This document shows, in pieces, positions 17,458-26,932 of a DNA stretch of 64,000 bases. Under the pieces are notes generated by a model. That model was not told where the DNA came from. It was given only the letters and a program-made list of their open reading frames with translations, and ran no database searches. Made by a program: the position numbers and the translations under genes. How positions within the stretch are numbered: the stretch's first letter is position 1; each line of letters opens with the position of its first letter. Source of the stretch: Thermodesulfobacteriota bacterium (GTDB lineage: Bacteria; Desulfobacterota_D; UBA1144; Nemesobacterales; UBA2774); contig JBFMCV010000001.1 of assembly GCA_040754335.1 (NCBI GenBank), forward strand, positions 186,001-250,000, in the 5' to 3' direction.

Positions 17458-18491
17458 CGAGGTACTCTTCCACCGTTTTTCTCAAGCTCGCTCTCGCGAC
17501 AATCTTTGCCCTGCTGGCAGGAGTTTTCATATCGGTTCCATTTACCCAGGCGCACGAGACACGCCCTGCTTACCTTGAAATCAAGGAAACCGGTCCCGGC
17601 CGGTTCAGCGTGCTCTGGCGCACCCCTGTACTCTCGGGCATGCGCCTTCCGGTCATTCTGAAATTTCCTGACGGTGTGCGCGATGTTACTGAGCCGGTGA
17701 TACAGGAATTAACGGACTCGCTCCTCGAGCGCCGAGTAGTCGAAGCTGAAAGCGGCACGCTCGCCGGGAAGCGTATCGAGTTTGTCGGGTTGCAGGCCAC
17801 TATCACCGACGTTCTCGTTCGGGTGCAGACGCTAGACGGAGTATACTCGACCACGCTCGTTAAGCCCTCACAGCCCTGGATGGAGATATCTGCGCCGAAG
17901 GGGCCGCTTGCTGTGGCGGGCGCCTACCTTGTCCATGGTATCGAGCACATTCTCTTCGGCGTAGACCATCTCCTCTTCGTACTCGCCCTCGTGCTCATAG
18001 TAAGAAGCTACCGTGTCCTGCTCCTGACTATCACTTCATTCACTGTCGCGCACTCAATCACACTCGCACTTGCAACGCTGGGCGTCGTCAATGTGCCCGG
18101 CCCTCCTGTGGAGGCTGCGATTGCGCTTAGCATCCTGCTCGTTGCCGTAGAAATCGTCCGGCAGGAGCGGGGACAGTCCGGCATGACGGCGAGGTGGCCG
18201 TGGGTGGTCGCATTTTCGTTTGGTTTGCTGCACGGTTTCGGCTTTGCCGGTGCTCTCACTGCAATTGGGCTTCCGAAGAGTGACATCCCTCTGGCATTGT
18301 TCACGTTCAACGTCGGGGTCGAAATCGGACAATTGGCGTTTATAGGCGCGGTTCTCGTTGTGATTGCGCAGGCGAGACGAATTAAGATCGCTCCGATCTT
18401 CGACCGTTACGCATTGCCCGCGGCAACATACACGATAGGAGCATTAGCGGCTTTCTGGTTCATCGAGCGGTTGGTTGGGTTCTGGAGATGA
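17454..18491 (+). CDS. HupE/UreJ-family membrane protein with periplasmic N-terminal domain
   Basis: GTG start overlapping the stop of the upstream gene. The 345-residue product has a signal or anchor segment ending near TQAHETRPAYLE, then a domain of about 120 residues outside the membrane, then six or seven helices. The membrane part shows the family's His-rich motifs: VHGIEHILFGVDHLLF, FTVAHSITLAL and GLLHGFGFA. HupE/UreJ proteins are linked to nickel or cobalt uptake, but the long form with an extra domain is widespread beside DUF3604 genes and its substrate is unknown. A metal supply role for the DUF3604 protein is an inference. Confidence 0.85.
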   Translation: MTRYSSTVFLKLALATIFALLAGVFISVPFTQAHETRPAYLEIKETGPGRFSVLWRTPVLSGMRLPVILKFPDGVRDVTEPVIQELTDSLLERRVVEAESGTLAGKRIEFVGLQATITDVLVRVQTLDGVYSTTLVKPSQPWMEISAPKGPLAVAGAYLVHGIEHILFGVDHLLFVLALVLIVRSYRVLLLTITSFTVAHSITLALATLGVVNVPGPPVEAAIALSILLVAVEIVRQERGQSGMTARWPWVVAFSFGLLHGFGFAGALTAIGLPKSDIPLALFTFNVGVEIGQLAFIGAVLVVIAQARRIKIAPIFDRYALPAATYTIGALAAFWFIERLVGFWR

Positions 18492-18523
18492 ACATTCGAT
18501 AATTTTTGATAGGAGGTTGGGAG

Positions 18524-19510
18524 ATGAAAAATTACTTCGTGTATGCGATTCTAATAATTATATCGATTTCTTTTTCCATGGGAAATTCTGCTTTCGCTCA
18601 GGCCGACTGGGTAAACGAGCGACTGAATGACGAGAGCGGCCTGAGCTGGTTGGACGGAGGGTCATACCGGATAGCGTTTAGTGACGGGGGTGATTCTTCG
18701 GAAGCTGCCGGAAACGAAACGCTCTACGCACAGGCCGACGAGACTACCACTGATACAACCTACATCGAAGCTCCGTCGAAAGAATGGCATTTCTCCATTA
18801 TCCCTTATTTATGGATGATGGGGATAAACGGGAAGGTGGGAGTAAAGGGCCGGACCGCGAATGTAGATGTTTCATTTTCTCAAATATTCGAGAACCTGGA
18901 TTTCGCGGCCGAGGTCCACATGGAGGCGTGGAGGGAGAGGTTTGGATTTTTTATCGATGCAACTTATTCGAAGATAGCATTGACGAAAAATGTGTCGCTC
19001 AGACAGGACCGCACTCTCAATATCAAAAACGTGAGTCAGTTCTTTCTCGGAGAATTTGGAGGATTTTACAGGGTTGGCACATGGCCCATAGGGACTGTAA
19101 GTTCCGAATCCAAGACAAAAACTTCGATTACATTTGATCTGCTCGGGGGCGGACGTTACTGGTGGCTTGAAGATGAAATAGATTTGAGAGGCCCGCTCGG
19201 TCAAAATCCTGAGTTCAGCGGGAGCGAGAGCTGGTTCGATTTCATCGTCGGCGCGCGTGCCAAGCTGGACATTAACAAATTTTTCATTGCGCTGAGGAGC
19301 GATATAGGCGGGTTCGGATTCGGCTTCTCTTCGGATATCTCCTGGAATATCGCCGGATACATCGGCTACGAGCTGCCGTGGTATAAGATAACGCCGATAA
19401 TCGGCTACAGGGCGCTATACGATAAATACTCGAACGGGAGCGGGAACAACCGTTTCTTGTGGGACGCGTGGATGTACGGCCCGCAGATCGGGATCGGATT
19501 CCAGTTCTGA
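18524..19510 (+). CDS. Outer-membrane beta-barrel-type protein
   Basis: Start at 18524 after AGGAGG gives a signal peptide ending NSAFAQAD in a 328-residue product. After a linker of about 70 acidic residues, the body shows alternating hydrophobic strands beginning WHFSIIPYLWMMGINGKVGV and including VSFSQIFENLDFAAEVHMEAW. It ends YGPQIGIGFQF with a C-terminal Phe, the usual signature of BAM-assembled barrels. Proteins with this SPYLW.xGI.G opening are common uncharacterised outer-membrane barrels. It follows the HupE gene by 32 bases and probably belongs to the same unit. Confidence 0.78.
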   Translation: MKNYFVYAILIIISISFSMGNSAFAQADWVNERLNDESGLSWLDGGSYRIAFSDGGDSSEAAGNETLYAQADETTTDTTYIEAPSKEWHFSIIPYLWMMGINGKVGVKGRTANVDVSFSQIFENLDFAAEVHMEAWRERFGFFIDATYSKIALTKNVSLRQDRTLNIKNVSQFFLGEFGGFYRVGTWPIGTVSSESKTKTSITFDLLGGGRYWWLEDEIDLRGPLGQNPEFSGSESWFDFIVGARAKLDINKFFIALRSDIGGFGFGFSSDISWNIAGYIGYELPWYKITPIIGYRALYDKYSNGSGNNRFLWDAWMYGPQIGIGFQF

Positions 19511-19713
19511 AAATTGGATGCAAGTATCACCGGATATTGGTAACCCGTAGTGTATATACCTGAGCGGGAGATATTCACGGTTTACGAACGGCTTGATACT
19601 GCCTGCACTTTCTGTCCCCTCCACATTGTTTCTCCCCTTCATCTCTTGTTTGGGAACATTGCATATTGATAAAAATAGGAGCTGCATTAATATTTGTGGC
19701 AAAGGAGAAAGAA

Positions 19714-20304
19714 ATGAAGATACGATCGCTTACGGTGATCATTACACTTCTGATTTTCGGGGTCCTTCTCTCCCCGGCAACTGGCGTAGCACAGCAGGAA
19801 GATGAGACAGGGGTCGTGTTAAAGCCGTCTCCTGATGTAATCAGCAAAGCAGAGAACCCCTCTCCTCCCCCCGACGCGAAAGAGGGTTCCTCGATCGGCG
19901 AGGACGGCATGACAGTGAACACCCAAAATTCCCCCAGAGATACAGATTTTCTCTGGATTCAGGAGATAGACACGGACGGCAACGGAGATATGGAGTCCGC
20001 GAACCTCATTTGGGACGGCGAGGACAAGATCCTCTACTTCTATTATGAGGGCGATTTCAAGTGCAAAAACGGAAAAACGGCCAAGGGTGCGGCGCTTATA
20101 GGCGTGAACGGAAAAGACAATCCTCGGAACAAGCCTGCAGGCTCCGGTTTTTACGCCGTATCCCTCGACAAGGGTGAATGCGGCGCGGAGGAGGCGGGGC
20201 TCTGGGGCTGCAGGTTCGACACGGCCGGGAATCCCACGGTATGCGGTGTCGTGGGGTTAGACGACAAATACGACGATATTGTCATACTGACGGCGAGTGA
20301 ATAA
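19714..20304 (+). CDS. Exported protein of unknown function with a calcium-loop-like motif
   Basis: Start at 19714 after AAAGGAG gives a 196-residue protein with a signal peptide ending near TGVAQQ. A Pro/Ser-rich linker follows, then a compact domain. The segment DTDGNGDMESANLIW has the D-x-D-G-N-G-D spacing of EF-hand or dockerin calcium loops. Four Cys lie later (FKCKNGK, GECGAEE, WGCRF, TVCGVV) and could form two disulfides. I do not recognise a family. The gene stands alone, 200 bases after the beta-barrel gene. Confidence 0.7.
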   Translation: MKIRSLTVIITLLIFGVLLSPATGVAQQEDETGVVLKPSPDVISKAENPSPPPDAKEGSSIGEDGMTVNTQNSPRDTDFLWIQEIDTDGNGDMESANLIWDGEDKILYFYYEGDFKCKNGKTAKGAALIGVNGKDNPRNKPAGSGFYAVSLDKGECGAEEAGLWGCRFDTAGNPTVCGVVGLDDKYDDIVILTASE

Positions 20305-20359
20305 CGACCGCTTCGTTCTACAGTGACTAAATAATCCGGGAAACCATCGGGAGGCAGTT

Positions 20360-20758
20360 ATGAAGATATTGAAGGATGCTTTTGTAATTGCATATATACT
20401 TGCTGCACTGGCTGCAATAAATTTTACAACGGCTCAAGCCGGTGCTCTCAACGCGGACAGCATCGTCGGGAAATGGAAGGACCCCGACGGCTCAGCAGTC
20501 GTTCGGATCGAGAACAAGGGCGGTTACTACGAAGGAGTTGTCGTGGAGAACGCCGAAAACCCGGGCTCAGTTACCACTGTGGTTTTCAAAAACCTTGTAT
20601 ATGACAATACGGACAGCATCTGGAAAGGGACCGTATATTCGATTAAAAAGAATAAGGACTTTAACGTCAAGATCAGTATGGACTCGGGCGACAGCTTCAC
20701 AATGACCGTAAAAGCGGGCCTGGGATCCAAGAAGTTCGAGTGGGCGCGGGTCGAATAA
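20360..20758 (+). CDS. Exported DUF2147-like small protein
   Basis: The 132-residue protein has a signal peptide ending near TTAQAGA, followed by IVGKWKDPDGSAVVRIENKG and later IWKGTVYSIKKNKDF and a final FEWARVE. The G-x-W-x-x-P/D-D-G opening, mid W-x-G and closing W-x-R/A are the DUF2147 pattern, which has a lipocalin-like fold, though the match is loose. GGGAGG precedes the ATG. It lies 55 bases after the preceding exported protein. The function of the family is not known. Confidence 0.65.
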   Translation: MKILKDAFVIAYILAALAAINFTTAQAGALNADSIVGKWKDPDGSAVVRIENKGGYYEGVVVENAENPGSVTTVVFKNLVYDNTDSIWKGTVYSIKKNKDFNVKISMDSGDSFTMTVKAGLGSKKFEWARVE

Positions 20759-21016
20759 CAGTTCTTCCCGGATGCTGCTCCACTCCGCATGTTCACCCAG
20801 TGGTAGAAGGGCTTCCATTCTTTATAACTGCCGGGGCTACCGCCATTCGCACGGAGATTATTGAAATACCCGCCATATCCTTCCGATATTGAATAATTTT
20901 TGAGAAGCAATAGAATTAACTGGAAGCTGCCACAGTGCGCGAACGGCGTGTTCATCGTTACGGGGAGCACGGCGTCCGTGGCGTCCCGTAGCTGGGAAGT
21001 CCGGATTATTATAAAG

Positions 21017-22348
21017 ATGCTTAAGAGAATTTTCCTTAGTGTTATATGCATTATATCTGCGGCCGCGGCCGGCTGCGGCGGGAGTTATTCCCCAAAGCCG
21101 CCTGAGGAGGTCTCATTCCTCGACAGGGCGGAGACGCAGAGCCGCGGCGGTCTAACTGTTTCCGTGGCCGTGCTCAGCCGCGAGGAGAGCGAGGAGGTCT
21201 TCGGGGTGGACCTGGCCTCAAACGGAGTCCAGCCCGTCTGGCTCGACATTGAGAACAATACGGGAAAGCCTTACTTCTTTATGCCGATCGCTCTCGACCC
21301 CGACTATTTCTCGCCTAACGAAGTCGCCTTCATGAACCACCTCAAGTTCAACCGCAAGGCCAACAGAGATATGGACGAGCATTTCTCTGAATACGGTATT
21401 CAAATAGAGTTCATTATGCCGGGCGAAAGGGACAAGGGGTTCGTATACACGAACCTCGATCCAGGCTTGAAGTTCGTGAACGTTACGCTATACGAGATAG
21501 ACGGTACCGAGAATTTCTTTTTCTATTTTGAAGTGCCCGGTATTCAGCCGGACTACGAGAACGTCGATTTCTCGTCCCTCTATACGAAGGACGAGATAGT
21601 GTATATAGACGATGAGACCGAGCTCCGAAAAGCTCTCGAAGCGCTACCCTGCTGCACGACGGGGAGCGACGGCGGCGGCGGAGGAGAGCCCGTAAACGTA
21701 GTCCTGATAGGCGACCCGGACGACATATCGTCCGCGGTCGTGCGGAGGAAATGGGATGTTACGGAAGCCGAAACGGGAAAGTTCAGGTTCGATCTCGGCC
21801 GGGCGTTTTCTCCGGAAAGCTACAGGACATTCCCGATGGCGAGTCTATATCTCTTCGGCAGAAGGCAGGACGTGAGCCTTCAGAAGTCTAGACGTGTGAC
21901 GGACGCGTCGTACCGTCAGAGGAATACGCTCAGGCTCTGGCTCACGCCCTTGAGATTTAAGGGCCAGACGGTCTGGGCCGGAGCCGTGAGCAGGGACATC
22001 GGCTCCGACCTCAGGATCAGGAAATACTGGTTCGCAGCGCAGGAGATAGACCCCGATATCGACGAGACGAGGGACTATCTTGTGGAGGACCTGGTGCTCT
22101 CCCAGAACGTACGGAGGCTGGGCTTCGTGGACGGCGTGGGTGTGTCATCGTCAGCGGATCCGATGTATAACCTTAGCAAGCTCCCCTGGTGGTCTGACGG
22201 CTACAGGGCGGTGCTTCTCTTCGTGAAAGACCAGATAACGCTCGGGGACCTCGATTATTTCGGTTGGGAAGACGTCGGCGTCATTTACGACGGAAGCGGG
22301 AAGGGGACAGAGACGATGGCTCCCGCCCGGGAAGACGGGGGAGAGTGA
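21017..22348 (+). CDS. LssY_C-domain lipoprotein, first of a tandem pair
   Basis: The 443-residue product opens with a lipoprotein signal (AAAAGCGGS). A frame extension to 20900 would hide that signal. The N-terminal half contains RAETQSRGGLTVSVAVLSREES and FGVDLASNGVQPVWLDI. The C-terminal half is the LssY_C type: YRTFPMASLYLFGRRQD, NTLRLWLTPLRF, GAVSRDIGSD and IDPDIDETRDYLVEDL. LssY-related domains occur in envelope proteins of unknown biochemical role. The next gene, 5 bases downstream, is a full-length paralogue, so the pair arose by tandem duplication. Confidence 0.78.
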   Translation: MLKRIFLSVICIISAAAAGCGGSYSPKPPEEVSFLDRAETQSRGGLTVSVAVLSREESEEVFGVDLASNGVQPVWLDIENNTGKPYFFMPIALDPDYFSPNEVAFMNHLKFNRKANRDMDEHFSEYGIQIEFIMPGERDKGFVYTNLDPGLKFVNVTLYEIDGTENFFFYFEVPGIQPDYENVDFSSLYTKDEIVYIDDETELRKALEALPCCTTGSDGGGGGEPVNVVLIGDPDDISSAVVRRKWDVTEAETGKFRFDLGRAFSPESYRTFPMASLYLFGRRQDVSLQKSRRVTDASYRQRNTLRLWLTPLRFKGQTVWAGAVSRDIGSDLRIRKYWFAAQEIDPDIDETRDYLVEDLVLSQNVRRLGFVDGVGVSSSADPMYNLSKLPWWSDGYRAVLLFVKDQITLGDLDYFGWEDVGVIYDGSGKGTETMAPAREDGGE

Positions 22349-22353
22349 TTCGA

Positions 22354-23766
22354 ATGAGATCCTATCTGAAGGAACGAATGACGCGGTTTCGGATGTTATT
22401 CTTGATTTCTTTGAGTCTGCTGCCTGGAATATGGGGCTGTGCGTCCTACTGTGCCAGCCAGGACCCGGAGGATGAGAGCATGTTCAGCACACCGTCCGCC
22501 AAGGGGTGTAAAGTATATTCGCCTTCCCCGGACCCGGCGAAGGACGTGCCGTTCAAGGTCAGGGCGGAGACTCAGACGGAAGACGGCATATCCGTCTCCG
22601 CAGTCGTTTTGAGTGATGACGAAAGCGAGAAGATATTCGGCGTCGACCTCGCCGGGAACGGCATTCAGCCTGTCTGGCTCGAAATCAGAAACACGACGGA
22701 GAAGCCCGTCACTCTGATTTACGTCGCTACCGACCCCGGATACTACTCCCCTAACGAAGCCGCGTACACGAACTACAGCTACGCGAGCCCGGTCAACGAA
22801 GAGATGAACGAGTACTTCAACAAGCAGAGCATCAGGAGGGAAATACCGGCCGGAGGCGAGTTGTCCGGATTCTTTTACTCGAACTGGGACCCGGGCATCA
22901 AGTATCTCAACGTAAGCGTCTACGGCGAAGACAGGGAAAAAAACTTCGTATTTTATTTCGTCATACCCGGCATAAAGCTCGACTACCAGAGGGTCGACTG
23001 GGACACTCTTTACAAGGAGGACGAATACGCTAATTACGAGACCGAGGAAGAGCTCCGCAAGGCGCTCGAGGCCGTCCCCTGCTGCGCCACGAGGAAGGAC
23101 GGCACAGGCAAGAACGACGCGCTCAATTTCTTCGTCATAGGGGATACCGACAATATCGTCTCAGCGTTTATAAGGAGGGGATGGGACGTCACCGAGCCTA
23201 TCTCGGCGAGCTCCGGCTGGAGAGCGTTCAAGGCATATTTCTCTGGAACCAGATACAGGACTTCCCCGATGAGCACAGTTTTCGTATTCAAGAGAGCCCA
23301 GGACATAGGGCTACAGAAAGCTAGGTCAACGATACACGAGCGGAACCACCTCCGACTCTGGCTCATGCCCGTCCGGTATAAGGGCATGGACGTATGGATA
23401 GGGTCGGTGAGCCGGGACGTGGGCTCCTACTTCACGTTCAGGACGCCCTGGCTTTCGGCTCACGCGATAGACCCTGATCTCGACGAAGCGAGGACATATC
23501 TCGTGCAGGACCTCCTGTTCTCCGGAGGCGTTGAGAAATTCGGATATATAAAGGGTATAAAACCGGCGACGCCCGATAACCCGCACAGGAACTTTATGAA
23601 GCAGCCGTGGTGGACAGACGGATACCGGGCCGTGTTCCTCTTCGGCGACGAGACGGTCACGCTGAACGAGCTCGATTTCTTCGACTGGGAATGGGCGGGG
23701 GAAGACGGCCCGCAGGTCATCGAATTCATTAAAGCTATGAGCGCAAAGAAAAGAACGGAAAACTAG
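22354..23766 (+). CDS. LssY_C-domain lipoprotein-like protein, second of a tandem pair
   Basis: The 470-residue protein matches its upstream neighbour end to end (AETQTEDGISVSAVVLSDDES, FGVDLAGNGIQPVWLEI, FVFKRAQDIGLQKARST, HLRLWLMPVRY, SVSRDVGS, IDPDLDEARTYLVQDL). The start at 22354 follows GGGGGAGAG. The signal region is longer than in the first copy and ends LPGIWGCASYC, so it is probably also a lipoprotein, with three extra Cys within 75 residues that the first copy lacks. The two may form a heteromer. It is co-transcribed with the first copy. Confidence 0.76.
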   Translation: MRSYLKERMTRFRMLFLISLSLLPGIWGCASYCASQDPEDESMFSTPSAKGCKVYSPSPDPAKDVPFKVRAETQTEDGISVSAVVLSDDESEKIFGVDLAGNGIQPVWLEIRNTTEKPVTLIYVATDPGYYSPNEAAYTNYSYASPVNEEMNEYFNKQSIRREIPAGGELSGFFYSNWDPGIKYLNVSVYGEDREKNFVFYFVIPGIKLDYQRVDWDTLYKEDEYANYETEEELRKALEAVPCCATRKDGTGKNDALNFFVIGDTDNIVSAFIRRGWDVTEPISASSGWRAFKAYFSGTRYRTSPMSTVFVFKRAQDIGLQKARSTIHERNHLRLWLMPVRYKGMDVWIGSVSRDVGSYFTFRTPWLSAHAIDPDLDEARTYLVQDLLFSGGVEKFGYIKGIKPATPDNPHRNFMKQPWWTDGYRAVFLFGDETVTLNELDFFDWEWAGEDGPQVIEFIKAMSAKKRTEN

Positions 23767-24064
23767 GTTCCTCCGTCCGGCACAAAAACCGACTGATTCG
23801 GGGCCCCGTGACAGTCACGAACTCCGAGGACGTTGAGATCCACTCTGTCGTGTGTCCTATATTACGACAATCCTGTTAGAATTCGCGAGACTGTTTCCAG
23901 GCCTTTACACTTCGCTAATGCGTTCAATGTATTGACGTTAAACTGAATTCTACTGTGGTTTCGTTATATTCTTCAATCAGTAACGGTTATTCGTAGACCG
24001 CACCTGCACATCCGCTGTAGTCGATGTTTCACTTGGTATGTTCCTTGCTACTTCTTTAGGAGTG

Positions 24065-24649
24065 ATGAAAGTGTATCCGATTGAATTATCGCTCAAAGAC
24101 GATACGAAGGTCGTTATCAGGCCTCTTCTCGATGAGGATTACATATCCATGCGGGAGTTTTTTTCAGCGATCCCTAGAGAAGACCTGTTTATTTGTAAGG
24201 ACGATGTTGTCAGATGGGAACCGATCGAAAACTGGTTCGTGCACTTGAGTCATGAAAGGGTGGTCGAGCTTGTGACTCTTAGGAATAACGAGATTTTAGC
24301 GAAGGGCACACTCTATGCCCAGGACCGATACTGCTTGCATGCAGCTGAGTTGAAGCTCATAGTCCGTCCGGATTGCAGGGGTCTGGGGATCGGGTCCCGG
24401 ATGTTCGACCTCCTGTTCCATGCGGGACTTAGCTACAGTTTTCATAAAATGATATCGAGGTATTTCACGGACAACCTGAGCTTCATCAATATCCTCGGTC
24501 ATTATGATTTCGAGCCTGAAACCGTGCTACAAAATTATGTGCTGTACGAGGCCGCGAATGAATGGAAGGATCTCGTTACCGCATCCTGCAATATGCGAAT
24601 CAGGGCAGCGGACTTGAAACTGCAAGTGCATACTGCCCGGCACCCGTGA
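24065..24649 (+). CDS. GNAT-family N-acetyltransferase, first of a tandem pair
   Basis: The 194-residue protein has a GNAT fold: substrate-side IRPLLDEDYISMREFFSAI, strand AAELKLIVRPDCR and the acetyl-CoA loop RGLGIGSRMF, ending in a helix with FINILGHYDFEPE. The start MKVYP is chosen because the paralogue at 24696 starts identically; a frame-extended ATG at 24038 is possible. The substrate is unknown. The 298-base gap before it (23767-24064) shows no gene or clear signal. Confidence 0.78.
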   Translation: MKVYPIELSLKDDTKVVIRPLLDEDYISMREFFSAIPREDLFICKDDVVRWEPIENWFVHLSHERVVELVTLRNNEILAKGTLYAQDRYCLHAAELKLIVRPDCRGLGIGSRMFDLLFHAGLSYSFHKMISRYFTDNLSFINILGHYDFEPETVLQNYVLYEAANEWKDLVTASCNMRIRAADLKLQVHTARHP

Positions 24650-24695
24650 CAGAGTAGGTATGGTCGTTGAAATACGATTTGGATCGTGATTAAAG

Positions 24696-25280
24696 ATGAA
24701 AGTGTATCCAAATGAGTTTTTGCTCAAAGATAAAAGCAGTGTTATTATCAGGCCGCTCCTTGAGGAGGACTGCGAGCTCGTACAGAAGTTCTTTTCGGCG
24801 ATTCCCAGGGACGACCTCCTTATTTATAAAGACGACGTTACGAAGTGGGAGTCGCTCGAGAACTGGTTCCTGAACCCCAATTACGAAAAAGTTGTCGAGC
24901 TTGTGACTCTGTGTGGGAACGAGGTCGTGGCAAAGGGCACTCTCCACGCCCAGGGGCTTTACTGGCCCCACGCCGCCGAGGTGAAGCTGATAGTCCATCC
25001 GGAGCACAGGGGGCTGGGTATCGGTTCCCAGATGTTCAACCTGCTCCTCTATGAAGGGCTCAAACACCAGTTCCAGAAAATAATCGTGAGGTATATTCCG
25101 GACAACACCAGCTTCGTGAAGATTCTCGGCCATTACGGGTTTGAGCCGGAGACTGTGCTCAACTATTATGTCTTGGACGAGGCCACGAACGAGCAGAAGG
25201 ATCTCGTCATTGCCTCCTACGACCTGCAGAACTGGGAGCGCAGGTTCGAGTTTTATACCTTTATTTACGGGAATAAATAG
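24696..25280 (+). CDS. GNAT-family N-acetyltransferase, second of a tandem pair
   Basis: Also 194 residues and closely similar to the gene before it along the whole length: IRPLLEEDCELVQKFFSAIP, AAEVKLIVHPEHRGLGIGSQ, NTSFVKILGHYGFEPETV. It diverges only in the last 15 residues. Both carry the R/H-x-x-G-x-G/A pyrophosphate loop needed for acetyl-CoA. It lies 46 bases after the first copy and 98 bases before a histidine kinase gene. Distantly related GNATs form parts of protein acetylation systems, but nothing here fixes the substrate. Confidence 0.8.
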   Translation: MKVYPNEFLLKDKSSVIIRPLLEEDCELVQKFFSAIPRDDLLIYKDDVTKWESLENWFLNPNYEKVVELVTLCGNEVVAKGTLHAQGLYWPHAAEVKLIVHPEHRGLGIGSQMFNLLLYEGLKHQFQKIIVRYIPDNTSFVKILGHYGFEPETVLNYYVLDEATNEQKDLVIASYDLQNWERRFEFYTFIYGNK

Positions 25281-25378
25281 AATTATCCTTCGGTACCTTG
25301 CAGTTGTAACTCTCCGTATAAGATGATATTCTCATCCTAGATTGAAAACTTAAAAATTTTACCCCGGAAGTTATCGGC

Positions 25379-26932
25379 ATGAAGGATCTGAAAAAGACGA
25401 AGAAAGAGCTTGTTTCAGAACTGGAAGAGCTCAGGGAGAAGGTCAAATCCTATGAGGATCGGAATGACGACGAGGGGGAAGAATTATTCGGGAACAATTA
25501 CAGCTTCATGGTCGAGTCCGTACCTTGCGGAATCGTTATGACGGACGATACCGGGAAAATTATTTTCGTGAATTCCCTCGTAAACAGGATGCTTAGATAC
25601 GAGGACGGCGAGCTTCTTGGAAAAAGTATCGAGGCTCTCGTTCCGGAACGTTTTCGCAGGCCTCATGCAGTATACAGAGATACATTCATGGAGTCGCCGA
25701 TTGCAAGACCGATGGGTAGAGGACGAGACCTCTTCGTCCGCAGGAAGGACGGGTCCCAGTTTCCGGTGGAGATAGGCCTTAACCCTGTGAAGACGAAAAA
25801 AGGGTTCGTAGTGCTCAGTACCCTGATCGATATCACGGAAAGGAAATTAGCTGAAAGGCTGTTGCATGAAGGCGAGGAGAGACTGCGCGGTATCATGGAT
25901 AATACGACCGACGCGGTGCTGCTATTCGGCAGTGACGGGCGGATCGAATCCATAAACAGGGCGGGGCTGCTGCTTTTTACTGGGAGCGAAGATGGGGAGA
26001 TCGAGAACATTTGGGAAATTATAACTCCCGAACATAAAGAGAGCTTTTCGGCGAAGCTGAGAAACGCGAAGGAAGGTATTCAGGTAGCCGACTTCGAGAC
26101 GGAAATGATAAAGAAAGACGGAAGGCGGGTTCCTGTGAGCATCAGCCTTGTTTACATGAACCAGGGTGGGGAGAAGTACATAGAGACCGTGAGGGACATT
26201 TCCGCAAGGGTGGCTATGAGAAAAAAAATAATTGAGCTCGAAAAGTCCCAGATAGTCGGCAGGATGGCCGAAGGCTTTGCCCACCACATGGGTACACCGC
26301 TTGCTTCGATGCTGCTCAGGGTCCAGATGCTCAAGGAAGACATATCGACTATGCCGGAATACGGCGACATACTTGAGAAATTGGACTCGGTTGAGAGACA
26401 GATTCTCTACGGACAGAAGGTAATACAAAGGCTCCTAAAGTTCGTAGGAGATCCGCGGAGCGAAAAGAGCGCTGAGGACGTGTCGTCCATCCTCATCGAA
26501 TCGGTCGATCTTATCAGGCCTCTTCTCAAAAAGAAAGTTATAGAAGTGACCGTGGATGCGAGGGATAGTTTGTTTATACTCACCGATACAAACCTGCTTC
26601 ACCTCGTGTTTACGGATACTATTATGAACGCGGTCGACGCGATGCCCGGCGGCGGGTCGCTCACTCTAACCGCTTCCGATGGTATAGTGCCGGGTTACGC
26701 GGTTATAACAATAAACGATACCGGCGCCGGCATACCCAAAGAGATTATTCCATACGTATTCGAGCCCTTTTTTACGACGAAGCCCCCCGGGATGGGCACG
26801 GGTCTCGGCCTCTCCGTTGCAAAACGTATCATAAGCGACCACGGCGGCGAGATTTCCATAAAGAGCAAGGAAGGGAAAGGGACCACCGTTACTATAAAAC
26901 TCCCGATATTTTCGGAGGAGCGGACATCGTGA
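25379..26932 (+). CDS. Cytosolic PAS-PAS sensor histidine kinase
   Basis: 517 residues without a membrane segment. An N-terminal coiled coil (residues 1-33) precedes two PAS domains (about 41-155, ending VVLSTLIDITERK; and about 165-278, ending IETVRDISAR). The phospho-acceptor helix contains GFAHHMGTPLASM with candidate His 302/303. The ATPase domain has an N-box (DTIMNAVDAMPGGG), DTGAGIP and GMGTGLGLSVAKRI. Lack of a transmembrane sensor points to an internal signal such as redox state or a small ligand. The stop overlaps the start of the response regulator by 4 bases, so they are a cognate pair. Confidence 0.9.
   Translation: MKDLKKTKKELVSELEELREKVKSYEDRNDDEGEELFGNNYSFMVESVPCGIVMTDDTGKIIFVNSLVNRMLRYEDGELLGKSIEALVPERFRRPHAVYRDTFMESPIARPMGRGRDLFVRRKDGSQFPVEIGLNPVKTKKGFVVLSTLIDITERKLAERLLHEGEERLRGIMDNTTDAVLLFGSDGRIESINRAGLLLFTGSEDGEIENIWEIITPEHKESFSAKLRNAKEGIQVADFETEMIKKDGRRVPVSISLVYMNQGGEKYIETVRDISARVAMRKKIIELEKSQIVGRMAEGFAHHMGTPLASMLLRVQMLKEDISTMPEYGDILEKLDSVERQILYGQKVIQRLLKFVGDPRSEKSAEDVSSILIESVDLIRPLLKKKVIEVTVDARDSLFILTDTNLLHLVFTDTIMNAVDAMPGGGSLTLTASDGIVPGYAVITINDTGAGIPKEIIPYVFEPFFTTKPPGMGTGLGLSVAKRIISDHGGEISIKSKEGKGTTVTIKLPIFSEERTS

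Noticed and set aside
20527-21051. 174-codon minus-strand frame over the DUF2147-like gene and the gap after it
   Set aside because: A short part looked protein-like, but half of it is antisense to a gene with a signal peptide and ribosome site, and no family pattern emerged.
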